Positions 36,703-44,796 of a stretch of 64,000 nt of DNA are shown here, piece by piece. Within the stretch, counting starts at the first letter, position 1, and each line of letters begins with the position of its first letter. The translations under genes were made by a program, and so were the position numbers. This stretch comes from Vreelandella nigrificans (GTDB lineage Bacteria; Pseudomonadota; Gammaproteobacteria; Pseudomonadales; Halomonadaceae): assembly GCF_002374315.1 (NCBI RefSeq), contig NZ_NWUX01000010.1, positions 1 through 64,000 on the forward strand, read 5' to 3'. The notes below the pieces were generated by a model, which was not told where the DNA came from, did not search any database, and saw only the letters and a program-made list of their open reading frames with translations.

Positions 36703-36772
36703 AACGACATAAACTCGTACTCATTGAAGCTTGGGTTCATTAACGTAACAACGGATAAAAAGCAGCGCTTCA

Positions 36773-37528
36773 TCAGTGGCTTTTTTTCGGATATGAGGCA
36801 CGCGCAATATCTTTAAACAGCGTTGACTGCCACTGGCGTACTGCCAGCACTGACGTTGTGCCGAAGCGTGTGTGTAAAGGTAAACTGCTTTCTCGTTCAC
36901 ATAGCGCATGGAACTCGTTTGCCAGGCGCTGCATAGTCTGCTGCCACTCTGCATTACCCGCATGAGAAAGCAAGCCGTTCAGTACCACCAGCTTTTCACC
37001 CTCACTATCAAAACGGGAGTGGAAAAACTCCGTGGCAATATATTGCTGGAAAAAACGTTGGATAGGGCCGCCTGGCCGCCAACGAAAATTCGCAGCCACA
37101 CGCCGTCGGATTCGATTGCCCGGTAACAGGTCAATCAACTTTAGTCGTTCCAGCGCTAATAACTGCCGAGTGCATTGTGCTTCGCTGAGCTGGTACTGAT
37201 GATGCATTTCGTCAAAGCTATAACCGTTGATGACACACACCGCGACTAAAAACAGTTCGCGATCATCAACAATACTTTGCTCTTGTGCCTGGGTCAGCTC
37301 CTGTAAGCGATGCCCTTCCTGTTGCATGGCTTGCACAAGTTCGGAAAACTCCAGGTTAAGTTGGTCGCAAATACGTTCTAGCCGCTCTAAGGTAATGTGT
37401 TGTTCAGCAAACAACCGCTTTACCGAGGCCTCGCTTAGCTCAAGCCACATTGCGACATCGGCATAGGTTTTACCCTGAGCACGCAGCTGGCGTTTTAAAG
37501 TATCAATTAATGCACCTGTCTGAGTCAT
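36773..37528 (-). CDS. XRE-type helix-turn-helix regulator
   Basis: 251 residues. The N-terminal helix-turn-helix KTYADVAMWLELSEASVKRLF (about 20-40) is followed by an all-helical domain without a recognised fold. The start at 37528 has GGAGG 6 nt upstream. It is divergent from the LplT-PlsC-Aas fusion gene (137 bp between start codons), so it may control phospholipid recycling. That is inference from position only. Confidence 0.8.
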   Translation of the reverse strand: MTQTGALIDTLKRQLRAQGKTYADVAMWLELSEASVKRLFAEQHITLERLERICDQLNLEFSELVQAMQQEGHRLQELTQAQEQSIVDDRELFLVAVCVINGYSFDEMHHQYQLSEAQCTRQLLALERLKLIDLLPGNRIRRRVAANFRWRPGGPIQRFFQQYIATEFFHSRFDSEGEKLVVLNGLLSHAGNAEWQQTMQRLANEFHALCERESSLPLHTRFGTTSVLAVRQWQSTLFKDIARASYPKKSH

Positions 37529-37664
37529 ACGGAACCTCCATGCACAAAAAGTAGCGTATAACGATACTGGAAAGCCCATATAGCACAACTTGAACTACCA
37601 GGGTTGCAACACTACCCCCATTTGCCGAAAGTGCTCAAACTTTAGGTTTATAAGGCGACATACT

Positions 37665-40600
37665 ATGCAACCATTGCTGCGTACTGCGAGCATTTGGCCC
37701 TACTTGATTGCCATTTTTCTAAATGCCTTTGTGGATTTAGGGCATAAAATCGTCATTCAAAACACGATTTTTAAAAGCTATGACGGTGGAACGCAGGTGG
37801 TGCTCACCGCGCTGGTCAATGGGCTTATCCTGCTACCCTTTATTTTACTGTTTAGCCCAGCAGGCCATGTAGCCGACAGCTACCCTAAGGTACGTATTTT
37901 ACGCATTTCCGCCTGGACCGCTGTGGCGGTTTCACTGGGTATCACCGCCGCCTATTACCAGGGCTGGTTTTGGTTGGCGTTTGCCATGACACTCTTACTG
38001 GCGATTCAATCGGCGTTCTACTCGCCGGCCAAGTATGGTTTGGTAAAAGGACTTTTTGGAAAACCGCGCTTGGCGGAAGCTAATGGGTTGGTCCAAGCCA
38101 TTACCATTGGCGCCATTCTGGCGGGTACTGTGGCCTTTACCGCTCTGTTTGAAACATGGGTGTCACCTGAAGCTCAAACACCAGCGCAATTGCTGCGCCA
38201 AATAGCGCCTTTGGGTTGGCTATTAGTGCTAAATAGCGCCATTCAGGTAGTGACGCTTTACCGTCTTCCTCTGGACAACACTACTCGGTCAGATACACCG
38301 CTGACCTGGCAGCGCTACATTAAGGGCACTGCCCTGAAAGACAACCTGCGAATTATCGCTCGCCAGCCAGTGATCAGGCTCTCAATCATCGGCCTTGCGA
38401 CCTTCTGGTCAGTAGGCCAGGTTCTATTGGCCGCCTTCCCCTCCTACGCCAAAGACGCCCTTAGTATTGATAATACCCTGGTACTCCAAGGCATTCTTGC
38501 CGCCAGCGGTATTGGTATTGCGATTGGCTCACTGCTAGCCACCAAACTTTCCCGTAACCGGATTGAAACCGGCCTGATTCCATTGGGAGCCGTTGGCGTT
38601 GCGGTAGGCCTATGGTGCCTGCCGCTGTTTAACACTCCCACCAGCCAAGCGCTGAACTTTGTGTTTATCGGCACGATGGGGGGATTGTTCATTGTACCGC
38701 TCAACGCGTTGATTCAGTTTCATGCGGCGGATCATGAACTAGGCACGGTGCTAGCAGCCAATAACTGGATTCAGAACATCGCCATGCTCGGCTTCTTAAT
38801 ACTTACAGCGCTGTTCGCCCTTGCTGGTGTAGATAGCCTCTACCTACTGCTGTTGGTTGCCAGTGTGGCCATGGTGGGTGGTGGCTACACTATTTTCAAA
38901 CTTCCTCAAAGCTTGGTGCGCTTTCTGCTCTCTTTCCTACTTACCCGCCGTTACCGTGTTGATGTGCATGGGCTGGAAAACCTACCATCCCAAGGCGGCG
39001 TACTCCTGCTAGGCAATCATATTAGCTGGATAGACTGGGCGATGGTGCAAATCGCCAGCCCCCGCCCAGTGCGCTTTGTGATGCTGAAAAATATTTATCA
39101 GCGCTGGTACTTACGTTGGTTTTTTAAAGCGCTGGGCTGCATTCCTATTGAGCGCGGTGCGGCTGCTGACAATGCCTTGTCTGCCATTGCTGAATTGCTT
39201 AATAACGGCGAAGTGGTGTGCCTATTTCCAGAGGGAGCCATTAGCCACAACGGTCAGCTAGGCGAGCTGCGCCGTGGCTATGAACGGGCCTGTAAGATGG
39301 CAAATCCAGAGGTCTGTATTGTCCCGTTCTACTTACGTGGACTATGGGGAAGCCAGTTCTCCCGATCATCAAGCAAGCTTAAAGAGCTGCGCAACGCGCC
39401 ACTACACCGCTCAGTGGTGGTGGCATTTGGTAAGCCACTACCCAAAGATACCCCTGCTGATGTGCTCAAGCGGCGCATTTTTGAGCAAGCCACTAGCTCT
39501 TGGCAGCATGCTGTCGACGAATTACCCACGCTTCCCGAGGCCTGGATACGCAGCGTTAAACGCAACCCCGGCCAACGCGCACTCGCCGATACGCTTAGCC
39601 GCCCGCTCAATGCAGGCCAAGCGCTGGCCACCAGCCTGCTGCTAGCAAAGCGGATTCATAAATTGAACCCAGGGCAGAATGTTGGACTACTGCTGCCTGC
39701 CAGCACCATTGGCGCACTTACCAATATGGCCACACTGTTGGCTGGTAAAACGGTGGTTAACCTCAATTACACAGCCAACCAAGCCACGCTTGCTTCAGCG
39801 CTCTCCCAAGCGGGTATCACCACGCTGTTCACCTCGCGCCACTTTGTCGAAGAGCTAGCGAAACGCGAGCAGAATGTTAGTCAACTACTTGAGCAAACCC
39901 AGGTGGTTTACCTGGAGGACCTGCAAGCCGCTATTAGCCGTGCCAAGTACCTTAGCACTTGGCTTGCCGTTCGCCTGCTGCCTAGGAGGCTACTTCAGTA
40001 CCTTTATTGCCGAAGAAGCAAAGATGCCGACGCTACCGCCGCCATTGTGTTTTCAAACGGCCAGGATGACCAACCAAAGGGCGTTATGCTGAGCCACCGC
40101 AATCTAATGGCCAATATCAAACAGACATCCGATGTGCTCAACACCCAGAATGACGATGTAGTCATAGGATCGCTGCCGCTGTTCCACGCTTTTGGACTAA
40201 CGGTCACTCAGCTCTTACCGCTGATCGAAGGCCTACCGTTAGCATGCCACGCAGACCCTACCGATGCCCCCGGCATTGCCAGTACCGTTGCCGAGTATAA
40301 AGCGACGATTATGTTTGGTACGCCGAGCTTTCTACAGTTATTGAACCGCAGCCAGAAGGTGCATCCACTAATGCTGGAAAGCCTGCGTGCAGTTGTCATC
40401 GGTGCCGAAACACTGGATGAGCGTATATGCAATAACTTCAAACTTAAATTCCATAAACCTATATACATAGGCTATGGCGCAACCGAAACCGCACCGGTGG
40501 CCTCGGTCAACCTGCCGGATGCCCTAGGCCGACACAACCAGCAGATTCAGCAGGGTAGCAAAGCGGGCACCGTTGGCATGCCACTGCCCGGTACCAGTTT

Positions 40601-40808
40601 TAAAATTGTCGACCCTGCGAGCATTGAAGAGCTACCCACTGGAGAAGCGGGCATGATATTGATCAGCGGCCCTCAAGTGATGCTGGGTTACCTCAATGCT
40701 CCCCAGCGCACCGCTACCGCCATTAAAGAGATCGATGGCCAGCGCTGGTTTGTCACAGGAGATAGAGGATTTATCGATGAGGATGGTTTTTTGACCCTGG
40801 TTTTCTGA
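37665..40808 (+). CDS. aas: LplT-PlsC-Aas fusion (lysophospholipid flippase/acyltransferase/acyl-ACP synthetase), C-terminus missing
   Basis: 1047 residues. An MFS transporter half (about 1-420, LplT-like, flips lysophosphatidylethanolamine inwards) is joined to a PlsC acyltransferase (NHISWIDW near 442; FPEG near 518). An AMP-forming acyl-ACP synthetase domain follows (SNGQDDQPKGVMLSH near 790-800; GYGATETAP near 935). The reading stops at VTGDRGFIDEDGFLTLVF. Intact family members continue for about 110-120 more residues from this point, including the C-terminal subdomain with the catalytic Lys. No other frame continues the homology. The transporter and acyltransferase halves appear intact, the synthetase is likely inactive. 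The stop codon lies in a tandem 14-bp repeat. Confidence 0.85.
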   Translation: MQPLLRTASIWPYLIAIFLNAFVDLGHKIVIQNTIFKSYDGGTQVVLTALVNGLILLPFILLFSPAGHVADSYPKVRILRISAWTAVAVSLGITAAYYQGWFWLAFAMTLLLAIQSAFYSPAKYGLVKGLFGKPRLAEANGLVQAITIGAILAGTVAFTALFETWVSPEAQTPAQLLRQIAPLGWLLVLNSAIQVVTLYRLPLDNTTRSDTPLTWQRYIKGTALKDNLRIIARQPVIRLSIIGLATFWSVGQVLLAAFPSYAKDALSIDNTLVLQGILAASGIGIAIGSLLATKLSRNRIETGLIPLGAVGVAVGLWCLPLFNTPTSQALNFVFIGTMGGLFIVPLNALIQFHAADHELGTVLAANNWIQNIAMLGFLILTALFALAGVDSLYLLLLVASVAMVGGGYTIFKLPQSLVRFLLSFLLTRRYRVDVHGLENLPSQGGVLLLGNHISWIDWAMVQIASPRPVRFVMLKNIYQRWYLRWFFKALGCIPIERGAAADNALSAIAELLNNGEVVCLFPEGAISHNGQLGELRRGYERACKMANPEVCIVPFYLRGLWGSQFSRSSSKLKELRNAPLHRSVVVAFGKPLPKDTPADVLKRRIFEQATSSWQHAVDELPTLPEAWIRSVKRNPGQRALADTLSRPLNAGQALATSLLLAKRIHKLNPGQNVGLLLPASTIGALTNMATLLAGKTVVNLNYTANQATLASALSQAGITTLFTSRHFVEELAKREQNVSQLLEQTQVVYLEDLQAAISRAKYLSTWLAVRLLPRRLLQYLYCRRSKDADATAAIVFSNGQDDQPKGVMLSHRNLMANIKQTSDVLNTQNDDVVIGSLPLFHAFGLTVTQLLPLIEGLPLACHADPTDAPGIASTVAEYKATIMFGTPSFLQLLNRSQKVHPLMLESLRAVVIGAETLDERICNNFKLKFHKPIYIGYGATETAPVASVNLPDALGRHNQQIQQGSKAGTVGMPLPGTSFKIVDPASIEELPTGEAGMILISGPQVMLGYLNAPQRTATAIKEIDGQRWFVTGDRGFIDEDGFLTLVF

Positions 40809-40856
40809 CACTGCTTTTCTGAAACTGCTTTTCTGAAACTGTTTTTTTGAGTCTGA
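40801..40856. repeat. Tandem 14-bp repeats at the aas stop codon
   Basis: TTTTCTGACACTGC, TTTTCTGAAACTGC, TTTTCTGAAACTGT and a degenerate TTTTTTGAGTCTGA follow each other. The TGA of the first copy (40806-40808) ends the aas frame. Each copy carries a TGA and the 14-bp period shifts the frame. Confidence 0.85.
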
Positions 40857-41221
40857 CTGCTAGCTGGGGAGAGCCACATTAGTTGATGAGCAAAAGCAAA
40901 CACCTGTTTATCAGTAAAAAATCTCCCCAGTTCGCACCAAAAAAGCGATAAAACCTAAAGGCGCGCACTAATTTGGCTTTTACCCCCATGCATGCAGCCT
41001 TAAAAACACCTTGGCGATTTCTGTTATATATCTAAAACAAAGGGTTATTAAATCTGGCACGGTACATGCATAGGTTCGCATGTACCGTATATTGGCTGGA
41101 TAACTAGAGCCCTGCAGATAAATCCTTAAAATAAAACAATGCCCTTATTGCTATACGTAAGATGGCATTACGCTGCCAAAGGATTCTATTTACCTGCCTC
41201 TGACTTCATAGAGAGGTAGCA
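40857..41221. other. Intergenic region with two inverted repeats
   Basis: CTGGGGAGA (40864-40872) and TCTCCCCAG (40922-40930) are perfect reverse complements 49 bp apart. ACGGTACATGC (41059-41069) and GCATGTACCGT (41078-41088) form an 11-bp perfect stem with an 8-nt loop in the leader of the amine oxidase operon. No gene, and no remnant of the missing aas C-terminus, was found. Confidence 0.6.
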
Positions 41222-42808
41222 ATGTCATTCAACCCAGAAGGTGTTACGCGTAGATCTTTTTTGGGCATGGTAGGCGCGGTCGCAGGGGCGGCGGCCATGT
41301 ACTCTGCAATGAGTACAATGGGCTTCGCATCCCCGTCCAATTGGCGGGGTCGCTTAAACCTCCAGGGAGCACCTGATAATACCAACATTTTAATTCTGGG
41401 AGCTGGCTTAGCAGGCATGACGGCAGCCTTCGAGCTTCGCAACGCAGGGTATAACGTCAAGATACTTGAGTATCGCGATAAGGCCGGAGGCCGCTGCTGG
41501 ACATTGCGTGGCGGAGACAGCTACACCGAATTAGGTGGCTCTACTCAGCATATTGATTTCGCCGAGGGCAATTATTTCAATCCAGGCCCGTGGAGAATTC
41601 CCTCGGATCATTTTGCCGTATTGGATTACTGCAAACGCTTCGGGGTAAAGCTGGAGCCCTTTATCCAAGTCAATTATAACGCGTACTTACATGACTCAGA
41701 GGCCTTCAATGGCCAGCCCCAACGCTTTAAAGAAGTAGCCAGTGACTTCAGAGGGCACGTAGCAGAATTACTTGCCAAAGTCGTTGATCAGACAGGCCTG
41801 GATCAGGCGGTAAGCACTGCAGATGCGGAAAAACTGGTTGCCGCACTTAAACGCTATGGCGCACTAAACGACAATTTAGAGTATGTCACAGGCAGTGAGT
41901 CCTCTAAATTCCGTGGTTGGGCACACCCAGAAGGTGGGGGTGTAGATGGAAAGCCAGAGCCATCTCAGGTCAATTCATTATCAGACCTACTGAACTCAAC
42001 ACTGTGGCGCAACCTGACGGCTGGCGACAACCTGCATATGCAATCCACTATTTTCCAGCCAGTGGGTGGGATGGACATGATTGCCAAAGGGTTTGAAGAG
42101 CAGGTTGGCGAACTGATTACCTATAACGCACAAGTCACACGGATTAGGCATGAAGGTGATCAGGTAACCGCCTCTTGGGTCTCTACCAATAGCGGCGGCA
42201 GCGAACAAACGGAAACGGCCGATTACTGCATTTGTACTATTCCGTTTTCCGTGCTGAGCCAGATTGACCACGATTTCTCACCACGCATGAGCAAGATCAT
42301 TGATTCCATGCCCTACGCGTCAGCGTTCAAAGCGGGCATTGAATTTAAGCGGCGCTTCTGGGAAGAGGACGAGTATATTTATGGCGGCATTAGCTATACC
42401 AACCTGCCCATAACGCTAATTTCTTACCCACCCTACGACATGTTTAGCGATGGCCCAGGCGTCCTATTGGCCGCTTACCCATGGGGCGCTTACTCCTATC
42501 AATTTAATGCGCTCTCTCATGAAGACCGTATCGCTAAAGTAATGGAGTACGGTTCGCAGATTCATCCTCAGTATTACGATGAATTTAAAGCTGGCGCCTC
42601 AGTGGCATGGCATCGTGTTCCATGGTCGTTAGGCTGCTATGGTCTATGGAAAGATCGCGAAGCTGACTATCAGGATGCCACTGCAATGGACGGCCGCACA
42701 CTGATGGCTGGCGAGCATATTTCATATCTCCCTGCCTGGATGGAAGGAGCGGTGCTCTCGGCCCTGGATGCCGTAGAGCGCTTACACACCACCATTACTG
42801 AGGCTTGA
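41222..42808 (+). CDS. Tat-exported FAD-dependent amine oxidase
   Basis: 528 residues. A Tat signal VTRRSFLGMVGAVAGAAAM (about 8-26) precedes the dinucleotide motif ILILGAGLAGMTAAFELRNAG (two pieces, about 58-78). The GG motif RDKAGGRCWTLRGG (about 84-97) and C-terminal AGEHISYLPAWMEGAVLSALDA (FAD contact) complete the flavin monoamine oxidase fold. The export signal places it in the periplasm. It is followed 12 bp later by a cytochrome c gene and then a ridA-like gene. Inference: amines or amino acids are oxidised in the periplasm with electrons going to cytochrome c rather than O2. The substrate is unknown. GAGAGG precedes the ATG. Confidence 0.88.
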   Translation: MSFNPEGVTRRSFLGMVGAVAGAAAMYSAMSTMGFASPSNWRGRLNLQGAPDNTNILILGAGLAGMTAAFELRNAGYNVKILEYRDKAGGRCWTLRGGDSYTELGGSTQHIDFAEGNYFNPGPWRIPSDHFAVLDYCKRFGVKLEPFIQVNYNAYLHDSEAFNGQPQRFKEVASDFRGHVAELLAKVVDQTGLDQAVSTADAEKLVAALKRYGALNDNLEYVTGSESSKFRGWAHPEGGGVDGKPEPSQVNSLSDLLNSTLWRNLTAGDNLHMQSTIFQPVGGMDMIAKGFEEQVGELITYNAQVTRIRHEGDQVTASWVSTNSGGSEQTETADYCICTIPFSVLSQIDHDFSPRMSKIIDSMPYASAFKAGIEFKRRFWEEDEYIYGGISYTNLPITLISYPPYDMFSDGPGVLLAAYPWGAYSYQFNALSHEDRIAKVMEYGSQIHPQYYDEFKAGASVAWHRVPWSLGCYGLWKDREADYQDATAMDGRTLMAGEHISYLPAWMEGAVLSALDAVERLHTTITEA

Positions 42809-42820
42809 GGAGTCCGCGAT

Positions 42821-43222
42821 ATGAAAATGTTATTCACTTCAATGACAGTACTCTTACTCTCTATGCCAGCTATCGCTCAGGAAGTTGCTATTGATACAAG
42901 CAACTGGTTCGACGACCCTTCCACCTTGACGCAAATAGATGGAGCGTCCATCTATGCCTCTGTTTGTGCTGGCTGTCATATGTCCAATGGGCAAGGCGCC
43001 CAGGGTGCCGGTAAGTACCCAGCACTGACTAACAACCCCAACCTAATGGCAACCGCCTACCCCATCAGCCTTATTATCCACGGTCATAAAGCCATGCCCT
43101 CTTTAGGCGGCCTACTGGATGACGAACAAATTTCAACAGTAGTGAACTTTATACGGGCCAACTTTGGCAATCACTACACTGATAACCAAGCAAGCGCAGA
43201 ACTGGTTAAGAGTATGCGCTAA
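42821..43222 (+). CDS. Periplasmic c-type cytochrome
   Basis: 133 residues. The signal peptide ends near SMPAIAQ (20). A single haem motif CAGCH lies near 47-51. The sixth ligand Met is in KAMPSLGG (near 90). It is a class I monohaem cytochrome, presumably the electron acceptor of the amine oxidase encoded just upstream. GAGGAG lies before the ATG. Confidence 0.9.
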   Translation: MKMLFTSMTVLLLSMPAIAQEVAIDTSNWFDDPSTLTQIDGASIYASVCAGCHMSNGQGAQGAGKYPALTNNPNLMATAYPISLIIHGHKAMPSLGGLLDDEQISTVVNFIRANFGNHYTDNQASAELVKSMR

Positions 43223-43305
43223 GGCTTTTTCACTGAGCTGCAAGCACTCTTTAACAGAACTACAAGTAACCTAAAACGCTTTCATTAGCCCCCAAAAGGA
43301 ATGAC

Positions 43306-43800
43306 ATGATGAGTTTTAAAAGCGCTATTATCGGCCTAACACTTCTTTCAGCTTATGCAAGCACTGCACTAGCTGAGGATATTATTCGCCACCCTATTCC
43401 CAACTCTGACTTCCCCATACTGCAAGCTGTTGAAGTCCCCTCCGGCAGCACAACGGTTTATCTCAGTGGCACCGTGCCTAGTATTATTAATGAAGATGCC
43501 GACCCAAACAGTGTTGAAGCCTTTGGAACCACCGAAGAGCAAACAGTGACGGTTATGAACCGTATTAAAGCGCAGTTAGAAGGTTTGGGATTAGGTGTAG
43601 GCGATATCATCAAAATGCAGGCGTTCCTGGTAGCGCCAGAAGGTGAGACCGTCGACTTCCAAGGTTTTATGGCTGGCTATACACAGTTCTTCGGCACTGA
43701 AGAACAGCCTAACCTGCCGGTACGTTCTGCTATGGTGGTTGATGCCCTGGTCAATCCTGGTTGGCTGGTCGAGTTAGAAGTTACCGCCGTTAGACCATAA
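43306..43800 (+). CDS. Exported RidA/YjgF-like protein
   Basis: 164 residues with a signal peptide (IIGLTLLSAYASTALA). The RidA core is VYLSGTVPS, QTVTVMNRIKAQLEGLGLGVGDIIKMQAFLV (two pieces) and NLPVRSAMVVDALVNPGWLVELEVTAV. RidA proteins hydrolyse reactive enamines/imines; the conserved Arg in PVRSAM is present. Cytoplasmic in most bacteria, it is exported here, matching the periplasmic amine oxidase upstream whose product is an imine. Confidence 0.87.
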   Translation: MMSFKSAIIGLTLLSAYASTALAEDIIRHPIPNSDFPILQAVEVPSGSTTVYLSGTVPSIINEDADPNSVEAFGTTEEQTVTVMNRIKAQLEGLGLGVGDIIKMQAFLVAPEGETVDFQGFMAGYTQFFGTEEQPNLPVRSAMVVDALVNPGWLVELEVTAVRP

Positions 43801-43820
43801 TTTAAAGAAGAGAGAAGCAA

Positions 43821-43857
43821 AACAGCCGGCTCCATAAAAGGCAGTCGGCTGTTTTTT
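43821..43857 (+). terminator. Terminator of the amine oxidase operon
   Basis: AACAGCCGgct ... agtCGGCTGTT followed by T6: an 8-bp outer stem with a weaker inner part. Confidence 0.8.
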
Positions 43858-43874
43858 GTAGTGCTACCAGCTCG

Positions 43875-44648
43875 TTAGCGGCTAAGAGGTTTTATCAAAC
43901 TCTTGGTGAAAAAATCGAGCAGCCGTTGATAGTGAATATTCTGCCCAGCACTACTGGAGATATGATCCTCACCCTCATAATAATGCACCTCAGGGTGACG
44001 GCCATGTCCATACAAACGTTTCTCCAGGCGCTTGGTCATTTCAACCGACCACATGCGATCTTGCATGCCATGGGAAAGAAACAGTGGGCCAGGATAGCGT
44101 TCGATCTCAATCGGCGTGGTGGGCAATAAGCCTTCATGGCTACCTTGCCATGTCCAAGCACGCTTACTGACATCCCAGGCTTGCCAGCCTGGGTCACCCG
44201 CATCGCGAAAGCCACGTGCATCGAAGGCGCCACAGACGGCATCGGGCGGGCTATGGGCAGCGATAGCGTCAGGCATACCCGCTACGGCATCTTTGGCCAT
44301 CAGTGAGCCTAGCAATAATGCATGCTCAGCACCGCGTGAAATACCATAAAGCCCTACCTGCTTATCAACAAACTGGAAATCCCTTAAGGCATTAAATGCC
44401 TCCACGCTGCGATCCAGTGGGTAATCGATAATATGCCCGGCATTCCATGCATTACCGCCACTTGAGTAGCCATAGGGGAATGCCAAGAAGCCATGGGCGG
44501 CGAATAGCATCGCGTCACGATGGCTCCAGCCTGCCCAGGCACCTTCTGAGCCATGCAGGAGCATCACCGCAGGAAAAGGGCCATCACCAGCTGGGCCGTA
44601 AGTGACGCCCCAGCCGGGAAGCAAGCGTTGCGCAATATTTAACGACAT
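43875..44648 (-). CDS. Alpha/beta hydrolase (BAAT/dienelactone hydrolase-like)
   Basis: 257 residues. VMLLHGSEGAWAG (oxyanion HG), nucleophile elbow LYGISRGAEHALLLG (Ser near 104), Asp in SHGMQDRMW (near 198) and His in EGEDHISS (near 230) form a complete triad. The ISRGAE elbow and LAFPYGYSSGG resemble bile-acid-CoA:amino acid acyltransferase C-terminal-like hydrolases. The substrate is unknown. It converges on the amine oxidase operon. Confidence 0.82.
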   Translation of the reverse strand: MSLNIAQRLLPGWGVTYGPAGDGPFPAVMLLHGSEGAWAGWSHRDAMLFAAHGFLAFPYGYSSGGNAWNAGHIIDYPLDRSVEAFNALRDFQFVDKQVGLYGISRGAEHALLLGSLMAKDAVAGMPDAIAAHSPPDAVCGAFDARGFRDAGDPGWQAWDVSKRAWTWQGSHEGLLPTTPIEIERYPGPLFLSHGMQDRMWSVEMTKRLEKRLYGHGRHPEVHYYEGEDHISSSAGQNIHYQRLLDFFTKSLIKPLSR

Positions 44649-44796
44649 TTAGGCTTACCGTAGGCTTCCCATACACTCACACGTTACCCCGCATACCATC
44701 CACGAATCTCAATACGACATAACGCATCTCAAAGAGATGAATTTTCATCAATAATAGCAAGGAGTCACCTATTCACAAGTTAATCCTAATTTATTC

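Noticed and set aside
40806..40860. A simple frameshift at the end of aas
   Set aside because: The other two frames after the stop were read; neither continues the acyl-AMP ligase C-terminal domain, so loss of sequence is more likely than a one-base shift.
40864..40930. Insertion sequence ends
   Set aside because: Nine-base arms enclose only 49 bp with no open frame and no target duplication could be recognised; kept only as a possible small remnant.
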